From assembly GCA_002491945.1 (NCBI GenBank), contig DKWX01000065.1:1-22604 (forward strand): a stretch of 22,604 nt of DNA, read 5' to 3'. Both the position numbers and the translations under genes were made by a program. Position 1 is the stretch's first letter. Each line of letters opens with the position of its first letter. The stretch comes from Porphyromonadaceae bacterium UBA7141. GTDB lineage: Bacteria; Bacteroidota; Bacteroidia; Bacteroidales; Muribaculaceae. Below are positions 1 to 6,870 of this stretch, one piece after another. The notes below the pieces were generated by a model that saw nothing but the letters and a program-made list of their open reading frames with translations, did not search any database and was not told the origin of the DNA.

Positions 1-25
1 TTATGCCCATGTCGGGCGAACTCAA

Positions 26-63
26 AAAAACAGCGGGACTCCTTAAGGAGTCCCGCTGTTTTT
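26..63 (-). terminator. Intrinsic terminator after thioredoxin gene
   Basis: This is a perfect inverted repeat: the 14-bp arms CAGCGGGACTCCTT and AAGGAGTCCCGCTG (31-58) meet without a gap and are flanked by A and T runs that extend the pairing to 26-63. On the minus strand it is followed by seven T (30-24), the classic rho-independent form, 25 bp past the thioredoxin stop. On the plus strand it is also followed by TTTTTATTT, so it may stop transcription from both sides. Confidence 0.9.
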
Positions 64-87
64 ATTTGTAAGACTCAATACAGAACA

Positions 88-387
88 TCAAGCCCCATAC
101 TGTTCCAGAAGCGCCTTCAGGTCAGAGCGGGAATGCAACCCCACTCCACGCCATTTCTGTTCGCCATCCTTATAAATCATAAGCGTCGGCACTGATCTCA
201 CCTTCATTGCTGCGGCAAGCGCCTCATTCTTGTCGATGTCTATCTTAATTATCTTCACACGGTCGCCCATCTCGGCATGAAGTTCCTCAAGCACCGGGGC
301 AAGCGCCTGACACGGGCCGCACCATGTAGCGAAGAAATCCACCAGCACTGGCACATCGGCCTGCACAAGTTCTTCAAATTTATTCAT
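88..387 (-). CDS. trxA: Thioredoxin (small, cytosolic)
   Basis: Thiol-disulfide oxidoreductase of 99 aa, the usual size for a single-domain thioredoxin. The active site WCGPC is at residues 22-26 (Cys23, Cys26), after a VDFFATWC strand, and the cis-proline loop SVPT is at 65-68 (Pro67). The C-terminal part keeps the GVGLHS and amphipathic helix expected of the fold. There is no signal peptide or lipobox, so it should act in the cytoplasm as a reductant for enzymes such as ribonucleotide reductase or peroxidases (family knowledge). The gene stands alone: a strong terminator follows it, and 279 bp of non-coding DNA with a repeat element lies between its start and the neighbouring small open frame. 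I saw no clear promoter match immediately upstream. It is complete, with no odd residues; the symbol reflects family membership, since Bacteroidales carry several thioredoxins. Confidence 0.93.
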   Translation of the reverse strand: MNKFEELVQADVPVLVDFFATWCGPCQALAPVLEELHAEMGDRVKIIKIDIDKNEALAAAMKVRSVPTLMIYKDGEQKWRGVGLHSRSDLKALLEQYGA

Positions 388-450
388 AATATTTCTTTTT
401 TAAATTATAACTTCAATCCAGAGTACTGAAGTCGATTAAACATTCTCCGC

Positions 451-634
451 AAGCAAGTGTTAAAGTTTTATTTATACAATATGCGGGCTTATTTTTTAGT
501 CGATTCCGGGGAGGAGTGAAAGTGAATATGAACATATTCAACTGAGCGACAAGCCGGAAGCGGCAAAAAAGAAACCGCAGACTGCAGAAAAGATTTCCTT
601 TCACTTACTGTCGTTTAAATTTGAACACTTACTT
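451..634. repeat. Intergenic repeat element E1 with terminal inverted repeats
   Basis: This is an element of about 184 bp bounded by AAGCAAGTGTT (451-461) and AACACTTACTT (624-634), inverted copies with 10 of 11 matches; pairing continues imperfectly inward. Positions 457-519 match 8455-8517 without gaps (54 of 63 bases). Positions 592-628 match 13254-13290 without gaps (31 of 37). The interior holds an 8-bp palindromic arm pair, TGAATATG/CATATTCA (523-540). It encodes no convincing protein. The form is that of a small non-autonomous (MITE-like) or REP-like element; the mobilising enzyme is not visible. Confidence 0.72.
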
Positions 635-646
635 ATCCATTTTTGT

Positions 647-778
647 TTATCTCCCCTCCTCCGCTATATCGGAGAAGACCTGACTTATTCCCGACATCGG
701 CCGCAGACGATTCGGAAAATCAGCCCCTGCATTGACATTATGAAGTGCCCCCTGAAAGTCGGCGGACAGATCAAGCAT
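647..778 (-). CDS. Possible small protein of 43 aa, unknown
   Basis: This is an open frame on the minus strand that begins ATG-CTT-GAT-CTG and ends in TAA. The reading frame stays open upstream of this ATG, through the 3' end of the nitrilase gene, for about 34 further codons, but without another standard start. The peptide begins MLDLSADFQGALHNVNAGAD, is acidic and mixed in composition, and has no membrane segment. AGGG lies just before the start, which means little in this group. I recognise no family. It could be a real small gene downstream of and co-transcribed with the nitrilase gene, a decayed remnant of a longer gene, or chance; a full-length open frame of roughly 75 codons makes chance less comfortable but does not exclude it. 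Confidence 0.25.
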   Translation of the reverse strand: MLDLSADFQGALHNVNAGADFPNRLRPMSGISQVFSDIAEEGR

Positions 779-866
779 TACCCTATCTATGGGCGTGCTT
801 AAATAAGTACTGACAGTATCATGAATCCCGACAGTATAATAAGTCCTTACAATAATATCCGTCGCT

Positions 867-1667
867 TTAATCGGGATTCAGCAAAAATGAGTCGGCATCT
901 CTATATGCCGGGAATTTTTCACGGAAACGCAACAGTTTTTCCATCGACAATGTTGCATAAATGTGGTCGGCATCAAGCGGATTTGCTATATTCTTACCTT
1001 TGAAATCGAGAGCACATGAACTACCGTCGTATATGAAATCTGACGGATCTGTACCCCGGCAGTCCACTCCGGCCACATAGGCCTCATTCTCGATAGCCCG
1101 CGCACGCAACAGCTGGTTCCAGGCATCCACTCGCACCGTCGGCCAATTGGCCACAGCTATCAGAAGGTCATACTCATTCCCGACGTTGCGGCACCACACC
1201 GGGAAGCGTATATCATAGCACACCACCATTGCTATCTCCCAGCCTCGATAGCGCACTTTCAGACGATCATGCCCTCGCGAGAATTTCTCGTGTTCGCCGG
1301 CCATAGTGAAGAGATGGCGCTTGTCGGCGAAAGTCTCCTCCCCCGATGGCTCGATGAAGAAGGCCCGGTTATAGAGCGAACCTCCGGTATCGGCTATAAA
1401 GCTCCCAGCCACGGCCACACTATAATGGGATGCCAGAGATTTTATAAAATCTATAGTCGCCCCCGTATTGCGCTCGGCCCACGGACGTATCTCGTCTTTC
1501 GACATCCCTACGGGGAAGCCGGTAGAAAACGTTTCCGGAAGTATCACCAGATCGGTCTCCGGATGAAGTGTCTCAAAAGCCCGGGCCACGTTGCTCAGGT
1601 TCTTCTCCTTCTCTCCCCACGATATCTCAAGGGGGAGCATACATATGTTGAGTTTTTTTACGGTCAT
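867..1667 (-). CDS. Nitrilase-superfamily amidohydrolase (omega-amidase type)
   Basis: This is a 266-aa carbon-nitrogen hydrolase with the superfamily catalytic triad in order: Glu45 in LPETFSTGF, Lys116 in DKRHLF and Cys150 in VVCYDIRFP. The FSTGF and CYDIRFP contexts fit the YafV/Nit2 omega-amidase branch, which hydrolyses alpha-ketoglutaramate or ketosuccinamate to the ketoacid and ammonia (family knowledge; the substrate here is inferred). No signal peptide is seen. I chose ATG at 1667 (MTVKKLNICML) because homologues start directly with the first beta strand. An in-frame GTG at 1706 would add 13 residues and overlaps the stop of the upstream acyltransferase gene, so translational coupling is possible. 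The length is normal for the family and all key residues are present. Together with the acyltransferase gene it forms a likely two-gene transcript. Confidence 0.88.
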   Translation of the reverse strand: MTVKKLNICMLPLEISWGEKEKNLSNVARAFETLHPETDLVILPETFSTGFPVGMSKDEIRPWAERNTGATIDFIKSLASHYSVAVAGSFIADTGGSLYNRAFFIEPSGEETFADKRHLFTMAGEHEKFSRGHDRLKVRYRGWEIAMVVCYDIRFPVWCRNVGNEYDLLIAVANWPTVRVDAWNQLLRARAIENEAYVAGVDCRGTDPSDFIYDGSSCALDFKGKNIANPLDADHIYATLSMEKLLRFREKFPAYRDADSFLLNPD

Positions 1668-1702
1668 GCTGTCAGGTTGTTGTATTGTAGGTCGGAGTGC
1701 AT

Positions 1703-2251
1703 TCACATTGCAAATTTATCCGGATACCGGGCCGCATCTTCACAGCCCGAATAAAAGGCTTTGATGCTCTTCATATCCTTCTCCATGTCGCCGGTAGGCA
1801 CATATTCACCGTCGATCACTATCTTCTTACGGCGGAAATCTATAAGCCCCCTCTGCACCGGCACTTTCGACTCATAGGCTATGCGCAGAAACCCCGTGTG
1901 CCATTCCGGCTGACGGCTACGCGTCCCTTCCGGTGTAACGGCAAGATTCATATAGTCGCGATTCTTGAAATCGGCCACTATCTGCTCCGTCAGCGATCCT
2001 CCACCTTTCCTCCCTGATTTCACAGGGATGCCGCCATAATGACGCAAAATATACTTGAGGGGCCAGAAAAACCACGACTCCTTCATGAGGAAATTGGCCG
2101 TACGACCCAGACTGCGATAGGCTGCCAGCCCGAGGATAAAGTCCCAGTTGGAGGTATGCGGAGCCACACATATCACGCATTTCGCGCGGCGAGGCGCCTT
2201 TATGCAGACTTCCCAGCCGCACATCCGCAGCATTAATGACCAGATATTCAT
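1703..2251 (-). CDS. PlsC-like 1-acylglycerol-3-phosphate acyltransferase family protein
   Basis: This is a 182-aa glycerophosphate/lysophosphatidate-type acyltransferase. The catalytic H-x4-D block is PHTSNWD (His32, Asp37) and the substrate-binding block is PEGTRS (107-112), spaced as in short members of the family. It lacks the long N-terminal membrane segments of typical PlsC; residues 55-75 are hydrophobic enough for membrane contact. It presumably transfers an acyl chain to a phospholipid or lipid precursor at the inner face of the membrane; the substrate is not determinable. The stop codon abuts the downstream nitrilase gene (the GTG alternative start of that gene overlaps it), so the two are probably co-transcribed. 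A GC-rich hairpin 26 bp upstream of its start separates it from the preceding small gene. A second, longer acyltransferase of this superfamily lies at 11368-12105. Confidence 0.85.
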   Translation of the reverse strand: MNIWSLMLRMCGWEVCIKAPRRAKCVICVAPHTSNWDFILGLAAYRSLGRTANFLMKESWFFWPLKYILRHYGGIPVKSGRKGGGSLTEQIVADFKNRDYMNLAVTPEGTRSRQPEWHTGFLRIAYESKVPVQRGLIDFRRKKIVIDGEYVPTGDMEKDMKSIKAFYSGCEDAARYPDKFAM

Positions 2252-2276
2252 GACTTACTCTTCTTATGTGATACAG

Positions 2277-2309
2277 GCCGCCCCATCCGTACAGGCCGGA
2301 CGGGGCGGC
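2277..2309 (-). terminator. GC-rich hairpin, probable terminator of the 119-aa gene
   Basis: The arms GCCGCCCCATCCG (2277-2289) and CGGACGGGGCGGC (2297-2309) pair over 13 positions around a 7-nt loop; the single non-complementary position becomes a G-U pair in the minus-strand transcript. It lies between the stop of the small unknown gene (2358) and the acyltransferase start (2251). There is no T run on the minus strand and only TTT on the plus strand, so termination is plausible rather than certain. Confidence 0.5.
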
Positions 2310-2357
2310 TTTATGTATGTAGTGTTGATCTATTGGAAGCGATTACGCTTTATGGCA

Positions 2358-2717
2358 TCAGCCCACTGCCTCTTTCTGAGCCTGCTTTACATCTTCCGGC
2401 AAAGCGGCATTAAACTGCTTGAGAGCTGCATTGATTTCACTGTTGAAATCATTTTCTATCTTCTGGAAGAGAGTACGGAAGAATTTGCGCTTCGCCACTG
2501 CATACTCCCTGTTGTCGGCAAACGCGCGCCGTCCACGGTCGAAGCTGCGGTTGGCATTGCATTTAGCAGTCTCTACGGCTGCTATCACTGTCTGCACTGC
2601 CTCTCCTATAGCCTTGGCATCGATTCCTTCTACACTATAGTAGACCAGCATCATCTCCTGGGCTACAGATGAGCCAAGAGCTTCGACATACTTCTTTAAT
2701 TCTCTTTTATTAACCAT
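2358..2717 (-). CDS. Hypothetical protein, helical, 119 aa
   Basis: I do not recognise this protein. It is a complete 119-aa frame starting ATG-GTT-AAT and ending in TGA. The sequence is almost free of Pro and Gly and is strongly charged (many Lys, Arg, Glu), with long stretches predicted as helix by eye: residues 1-50 carry alternating Ala/Val/Glu, and residues 55-110 carry Arg/Lys-rich amphipathic helices ending in LPEDVKQAQKEAVG. There is no signal peptide, membrane segment or metal-binding motif. Codon use resembles its neighbours, which supports real coding. It is probably a single-gene transcript: a hairpin follows it, and 214 bp of intergenic DNA holding a repeat element precedes it. 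Function is unknown. Confidence 0.75.
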   Translation of the reverse strand: MVNKRELKKYVEALGSSVAQEMMLVYYSVEGIDAKAIGEAVQTVIAAVETAKCNANRSFDRGRRAFADNREYAVAKRKFFRTLFQKIENDFNSEINAALKQFNAALPEDVKQAQKEAVG

Positions 2718-2804
2718 ATCGTGTCTATAATTATCTGATTCTACAGTCCGAGTAAATACTGCGATACTGCAAATCGGGGTTGTCTGTCTCTATTTTCAAT
2801 CGAT

Positions 2805-2848
2805 AAGCAAGTGATTCCTTAGCTGTCGATTAATCCGAACACTTACTT
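2805..2848. repeat. Intergenic repeat element E2 (short derivative)
   Basis: This is a 44-bp element bounded by AAGCAAGTG (2805-2813) and CACTTACTT (2840-2848), inverted with 8 of 9 matches. Inside are GATTCC (2813-2818) and TGTCG (2824-2828), both also present in the right halves of E1 and E3. It looks like a minimal, internally deleted member of the same family, sitting 88 bp upstream of the 119-aa gene. Confidence 0.6.
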
Positions 2849-2931
2849 ATATAACGCTTTTTACCACCAAATAGTGGCGGCTGAGATTATATTTTGTTGG
2901 TTCCTCCATTCCCCTCGGCCTCGGTTCCGAT

Positions 2932-3666
2932 TTATCGGCTGCCACCATCTCTATTGGATGAGGCGAGTTCGATGCGGTGGAATTCAAGCGTCAGGAGATT
3001 CACACTCACTATGCTGCCGACGGCTCTGCGACCCTCGCCAATGATATATTTTACAGCCTCGGCGGCCTGTATCGAAGCTATCACAGAGGCGGCGGTCCCC
3101 ATTACCCCTGTCACTTCGCATGGCAGCATCGACGGGTCGGCATCAGGAGGCGGAAATATATCGGCGAAGCTAAGTGTGCCGTCATCATCGCGTCCCGTCA
3201 CACTTACCACCTGTCCCTGCCATCCTGCCACACCTCCTATACACCCCGGCTTTCGTATTAGGCGACACATACGGTCGGTCATATACTTCGTAGCCGGATT
3301 ATCGGTGGCATCTATTATGAAATCATAGGCTGAAAGCAGCTCGGGGCCGTCGGCTGGGCGTATCATGCGCTCATAGACATCCACACGTATTTCGGAATTC
3401 AGTCTCCTCATCCTGTCGGCTATCACTTCTGCTTTCGGCCGGCCGGCCTCCTCTTCGGCAAAGAAGAGTTGTCGCTGCAGATTACTTATGTCGATTGTGT
3501 CGAAGTCGGCAATCCCTATACGCCCCACCCCCGCTCCGGCCAGCAGCATGGCTGTCTGTCCTCCCAGAGCGCCGCAGCCGATTATAAAGACAGAGGCGTC
3601 CGAGAGTCTTTTCTGACCCTCGGCGCCTATGCATGATATATTTCTTGAATACCTATTGTTAATCAT
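2932..3666 (-). CDS. thiF: ThiF/MoeB/HesA-type adenylyltransferase
   Basis: This is a 244-aa E1-like enzyme that would adenylate the C-terminal Gly-Gly of a small sulfur carrier such as ThiS. Visible features are the nucleotide-binding loop GCGALGG (30-36), the acidic loop DFDTIDISNLQRQ (54-66, with the Asn/Arg/Gln of ATP binding), Lys78, the DATDN block (119-123) and a Cys183-x3-GVMG segment matching the Cys that ThiF/MoeB enzymes carry before their GV.G helix. The CxxC pairs that bind zinc in E. coli ThiF and MoeB are not present. The gene starts 9 bp after the glutamine synthetase stop, so it is probably co-transcribed with it and lies about 10 kb from the thi cluster, which has no adenylyltransferase of its own in this window. 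ThiF is the most useful reading; a HesA or MoeB role cannot be excluded. Confidence 0.82.
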   Translation of the reverse strand: MINNRYSRNISCIGAEGQKRLSDASVFIIGCGALGGQTAMLLAGAGVGRIGIADFDTIDISNLQRQLFFAEEEAGRPKAEVIADRMRRLNSEIRVDVYERMIRPADGPELLSAYDFIIDATDNPATKYMTDRMCRLIRKPGCIGGVAGWQGQVVSVTGRDDDGTLSFADIFPPPDADPSMLPCEVTGVMGTAASVIASIQAAEAVKYIIGEGRRAVGSIVSVNLLTLEFHRIELASSNRDGGSR

Positions 3667-3675
3667 TCAGTCTGT

Positions 3676-5181
3676 TTATCCGCAGTGCCAGAAACGGCGC
3701 ACCACCTCCAGCATCTCCTTAGGATTGCCTTCGAGCTTGCGGCGCAGATTGCCGTCCTTATGCTTGCGGAGCTTATTGATTATTCCGTCTATCAATGCCG
3801 GTGAGAACACATCATATCTCTCGAAGTCAGCACGGTTGGAATCCAACGCATCGGCCGAAGCCACACAGCTGTCGGGCAACGACTTGAGCGATGCGAGGTT
3901 CTCCTTATTCTCTTCATTGTGGATGTTTACGCTCACATACATCTCTTCTGCGCGCTGCAGGGCATTGTCGGTCTCAAAACCGGTGCGGGCGGCCACTGCC
4001 ATACCGGCTATGAGCTGGTATACATCTGCCGAGCAGTCGGCCGAGCGAAGTTCGGCTGTCTGTTTCTGAGGTGCTCCCGCGCGTGAATCGGTCTCAAGAG
4101 GATTCGCCTGCGAACACATGTCGATTTTGCCAGTCCAGCCGAGCGGCACACGCACCAGAACAGAGCGGTTGCGGTCGCCCCAGCAGATTGAGGTGGGAGC
4201 CTCCTGATGCGGCACAAGGCGGAAGTAGCTTGTGGGCACCTTGTTGCCAAAGGCGGTGATGGCATCCGCGTGGTCGAGGATACCGGCTATCGCTTTGCGT
4301 GCCACATCACTCAGTCGCCCGTCGGGATCGGTCATCATGTTCTGTCCATCTTTCATCACTTTGAAGTGGATATGCAGTCCGCTTCCGGCCTTGCCGGCTG
4401 TGATTTTCGGTGCGAAAGTCACATCATAACCCTTCCGGGCGGCAAGTCCGCGGATTATCCATTTGGCTATCATCAGATGGTCGGCAGCCTGAATGGCGGG
4501 CACCGGAAGGAACTCAATTTCATTCTGTTCGTAGATTTTATCATCGAGCGTGAAATTGCCCACTTCATTGTGACCGTATTTGATCTGCCCGCCGGCCTGT
4601 GCTATCATGGCCATACACTCGGCGCGGAAGTCACTGAATTTCGAGTATGGTGCCGACTCATGATATCCCTTCTGGTCGGAGGCCGGGAAGATTCCCGGGT
4701 CGTTGGAGATTACGTAGTATTCCAGTTCGCCCATAGCATAGAAATCCATGCCCGTCACTTCTCGGAATGACTCTACTGCCTTGCGAAGTGTGTACTCCGG
4801 TGATGAATGCAACGGCTTCCCCTCTTTGTCGAAGAATGATGCCAGCATGGTCAGTGTGGGAATCTCAGCAAAGGGATCGACGAATGCCGTGCTGTAGCGA
4901 GGGATTACATAAAGGTCGCTGTTGCCCGCCTCGATGAAAGGGAACAACGATGACCCGTCCACTCGCTCGCCATAACTGAGGATTGAGTCAAGGTATTCCG
5001 CATCGTTGATTACGAAGTTGAGGGTCTTCAGTCGGTTGTCATCGGCGGGATACATGAAATTAATCATGCGTATGCCGTTCTCCTCTACAAAGCGGACGAT
5101 GTCCTCTTTGCGGATTTCTGATGGTTGTTTCTGAAGATACTGCACCACTTTGTTGGGGCAGAGTTTCACAGAGTTGTTCAT
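3676..5181 (-). CDS. Glutamine synthetase family protein
   Basis: This is a 501-aa protein with the full two-domain layout of a type I-like glutamine synthetase, which joins glutamate and ammonia using ATP. An N-terminal beta-grasp region runs to about residue 105. The catalytic barrel carries GELEYY (151-156), HNEVGNF with the following QNEIEF (204-224), the GSGLHIHF signature (266-273), an Arg-containing SYFRLVPHQEAP (318-329) and CWGDRNRSVLVRVP (333-346). The adenylylation segment around the Tyr of enterobacterial GlnA is not recognisable. It is somewhat longer than the 440-470 aa typical of GlnA. Some members of this superfamily ligate other amines, so glutamine synthesis is likely but not proven. 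A consensus promoter sits about 130 bp upstream, and the ThiF-like gene follows after 9 bp. Confidence 0.88.
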   Translation of the reverse strand: MNNSVKLCPNKVVQYLQKQPSEIRKEDIVRFVEENGIRMINFMYPADDNRLKTLNFVINDAEYLDSILSYGERVDGSSLFPFIEAGNSDLYVIPRYSTAFVDPFAEIPTLTMLASFFDKEGKPLHSSPEYTLRKAVESFREVTGMDFYAMGELEYYVISNDPGIFPASDQKGYHESAPYSKFSDFRAECMAMIAQAGGQIKYGHNEVGNFTLDDKIYEQNEIEFLPVPAIQAADHLMIAKWIIRGLAARKGYDVTFAPKITAGKAGSGLHIHFKVMKDGQNMMTDPDGRLSDVARKAIAGILDHADAITAFGNKVPTSYFRLVPHQEAPTSICWGDRNRSVLVRVPLGWTGKIDMCSQANPLETDSRAGAPQKQTAELRSADCSADVYQLIAGMAVAARTGFETDNALQRAEEMYVSVNIHNEENKENLASLKSLPDSCVASADALDSNRADFERYDVFSPALIDGIINKLRKHKDGNLRRKLEGNPKEMLEVVRRFWHCG

Positions 5182-5312
5182 GGTAGGTGTTATATTTTGT
5201 AGATTTAAGGTATTTGTCCTGACATATCCATTCTGACAGTGCAGTCCGTATGAGACGTGTCATGTTTGCCTTACGGCAGCCATGAGATGTGCGGCATCTG
5301 TCAACCGCCACA

Positions 5313-5343
5313 CAAATTTAGGAAAAAAATCCGATGTGCCAAA
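5313..5343 (-). promoter_or_regulatory. Bacteroidetes consensus promoter for the glutamine synthetase gene
   Basis: Read on the minus strand this is TTTG (5343-5340), 19 bp, then TAAATTTG (5320-5313), a full match to the Bacteroidetes primary-sigma consensus TTTG/TAnnTTTG. It would start transcription near 5306 and leave a leader of about 125 nt before the ATG at 5181. I saw no further conserved structure in that leader. Confidence 0.75.
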
Positions 5344-5596
5344 ACATTTTCCACGCCGGGACTGTTTTAATTCCGAAAGAAGATAAGAAATCGTTTCATG
5401 ATGTTAGGTTAGTTCGAAAATGTATTATAGACACCACTAAGGTCTCCGCTTGTGAAAGTAGAGACTTTCTTTTTTTGCACCATGCCGCACACCTGCGGGA
5501 TAAACAATGCCATCTCGAGTCAAAACATTGTCCCACAGAATAATGCCATTCTAAAATAATATAATACCGTCACACTCTCTAACTTAGAAAGTGTGA
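5344..5596. other. Non-coding stretch between promoter and transposase remnant
   Basis: No convincing gene is present. A plus-strand frame of 69 codons (5334-5543) starts inside the promoter, is rich in Cys and His, resembles no family I know and is best treated as chance. TCACACTCTC (5572-5581) and GAAAGTGTGA (5587-5596) form a short hairpin with one mismatch just before the transposase-like frame; it could be a terminator-like remnant or part of the old element boundary. Confidence 0.4.
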
Positions 5597-5854
5597 CCCC
5601 CAAAAGGCGTTGACGGAAATAAGAAAATAAAGGGAATAAAAAGACATGTGCCTGTGGTTTCCAACGGATATGTGCCCGAAGTGAACACTACCACAGCCAA
5701 TTTCCATGATTCAAAGGGATCTGTCAGGTTGATTGCCGGAACATTGGACAGTTTCAAGGACGTTGTCCATATAAAGGCCGATATGGGGTATGCTCCGCTT
5801 AAAAGGAGCAATCCGGCTTCGGCTCAGTTCGGATTCAGCGGGGCTGTGTACTGA
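5597..5854 (+). pseudogene. Remnant of an IS5-like (DDE) transposase
   Basis: A plus-strand frame following an in-frame TGA reads GVDGNKKIKGIKRHVPVVSN, then a segment with TTTANFHDSKG, then VVHIKADMGY. This matches the order of conserved blocks in the centre of IS5-family transposases: the DGGKK..KGRKRH block, the A-N-x-H-D-S-K block, and the A-D-x-G-Y block that carries a catalytic Asp. The N-terminal third (first catalytic Asp) and the C-terminal Glu region are missing; after ADMGY the frame runs through unrelated sequence to TGA at 5854. No start codon fits the family start. Only about 85 codons remain, so it cannot be active. No intact terminal repeats or target duplication could be identified. 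Confidence 0.75.
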
Positions 5855-5878
5855 TTCATACCCATTCCCCGATAAGGC

Positions 5879-5920
5879 TACAGCCTGTCGGCAGCAATCG
5901 TATGCTGCCGGCAGGCTGTA
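5879..5920 (-). terminator. Strong hairpin downstream of the response regulator
   Basis: The arms TACAGCCTGTCGGCAGCA (5879-5896) and TGCTGCCGGCAGGCTGTA (5903-5920) form an 18-bp stem with one G-U pair and a 6-nt loop. It lies 36 bp past the response regulator stop. The T run expected of a textbook terminator is lacking on both strands, but position and stability fit the 3' end of the kinase-regulator transcript. Confidence 0.6.
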
Positions 5921-5955
5921 TTATCTGCGGCCTACCTGAGGTCTGCACTCTCTGG

Positions 5956-6666
5956 TCAGTTGTCCGACGACGGAATCGGGGCGATGAGCTTGTAGCCCTT
6001 GCCGTGGATATTGATGATCTCGATGTCAGGATCGCCTTTGAGTAGCTTGCGCAGTTTTGTGATATATACATCCATGCTGCGGGCATTGAAGTAGTTGTCG
6101 TCCACCCAGATTGTCTTGAGGGCATAATTGCGTTCGAGCACATCGTTGAGATGCTCGCACAGCAGTGTCAGCAACTCCGACTCCTTGGTGGTGAGCTTGG
6201 TGGTGGAGTCATCGGCTATGAGCACCATCTTCTGGGTGTCGAATGTGAATTTGCCAAGCTTGTAAAGTGTGATTTCCTTGTTGTCGCGCGCGCCTCTCAC
6301 ACGACGCAGTATCGCGTTGATGCGCGCCACAAGTTCCTCCATCGAGAAGGGCTTGGTGATATAATCGTCGGCCCCGATCTTGAATCCCTCAAGCAAATCT
6401 TCCTTGATGCTTTTGGCCGTAAGGAAGATAATCGGCACCTCTCTGTTGACGTTACGTATCTCCTGGGCCAGTGTGAAGCCGTCTTTCTTTGGCATCATCA
6501 CATCAAGCACACAAAGGTCGTATTTGTTTTTGAGGAATGCCTTGTAACCTTTATCTCCGTCATTGCAGAGATCGACATTGTAACCCTTGGCCTGCAGAAA
6601 TTCACGCAGCAGCATTCCAAGGTTCTCGTCATCCTCACAAAGTAGAATCTTCAGTTTATTATCCAT
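5956..6666 (-). CDS. rprY: OmpR-family response regulator (RprY type)
   Basis: This 236-aa DNA-binding regulator is the partner of the kinase encoded just upstream. The receiver domain (about 4-120) has the acidic pocket Glu11-Asp12-Asp13, the phosphorylation site Asp55 in CVLDVMMP, Thr83 and Lys105. A winged-helix trans_reg_C domain (about 132-230) follows, with the recognition region around RSMDVYITKLRKLL and the wing IHGKGYKL. Size and layout are standard. Bacteroides RprX/RprY is the best-known pair of this look (family knowledge); the targets here are unknown. It is separated from the kinase gene by 204 bp containing several inverted repeats, so it may be expressed both by read-through and from its own promoter. 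A stable hairpin lies past its stop. Confidence 0.9.
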   Translation of the reverse strand: MDNKLKILLCEDDENLGMLLREFLQAKGYNVDLCNDGDKGYKAFLKNKYDLCVLDVMMPKKDGFTLAQEIRNVNREVPIIFLTAKSIKEDLLEGFKIGADDYITKPFSMEELVARINAILRRVRGARDNKEITLYKLGKFTFDTQKMVLIADDSTTKLTTKESELLTLLCEHLNDVLERNYALKTIWVDDNYFNARSMDVYITKLRKLLKGDPDIEIINIHGKGYKLIAPIPSSDN

Positions 6667-6870
6667 AACATCTATTTTTTTTGTCTTATTTCGGGTACTT
6701 TCTTAAGTGAAAGCTGATTTCAGGAGAGTCGCCGTTGACTCTCTCCTTATCTTTTAACGCTTTAACGTGTGTTAAGTTTAGTAAAAACTGACATTTAGGC
6801 ATCATTTTTCAGCTTTCACCCGGGGAGTGACATTATTCTTACGATATCTTATCACTCACCCTGTTTCTAA
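6667..6870 (-). promoter_or_regulatory. Structured spacer between sensor kinase and regulator genes
   Basis: The spacer holds an exact 11-bp inverted pair, GTGAAAGCTGA (6707-6717) and TCAGCTTTCAC (6809-6819), 91 bp apart. Between them lie an 8-bp hairpin, GGAGAGTC/GACTCTCC (6723-6730, 6737-6744), and repeated TTTAACG, CTTTAACG and GTTAAG units around 6750-6780. These could be regulator-binding repeats or an RNA structure controlling the second gene. No clear TAnnTTTG promoter is seen. Confidence 0.45.

Noticed and set aside
1..25. Partial gene at the left edge
   Set aside because: Only about 25 bases are available before the terminator; no frame can be supported on either strand.
413..604. 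Minus-strand frame of 63 codons
   Set aside because: It lies almost wholly within repeat element E1 and has an unlikely, Cys/Phe/Arg-rich composition with no family resemblance.
5334..5543. Plus-strand frame of 69 codons
   Set aside because: It starts inside the minus-strand glutamine synthetase promoter, shows no family motif, and has codon use unlike the real genes nearby.
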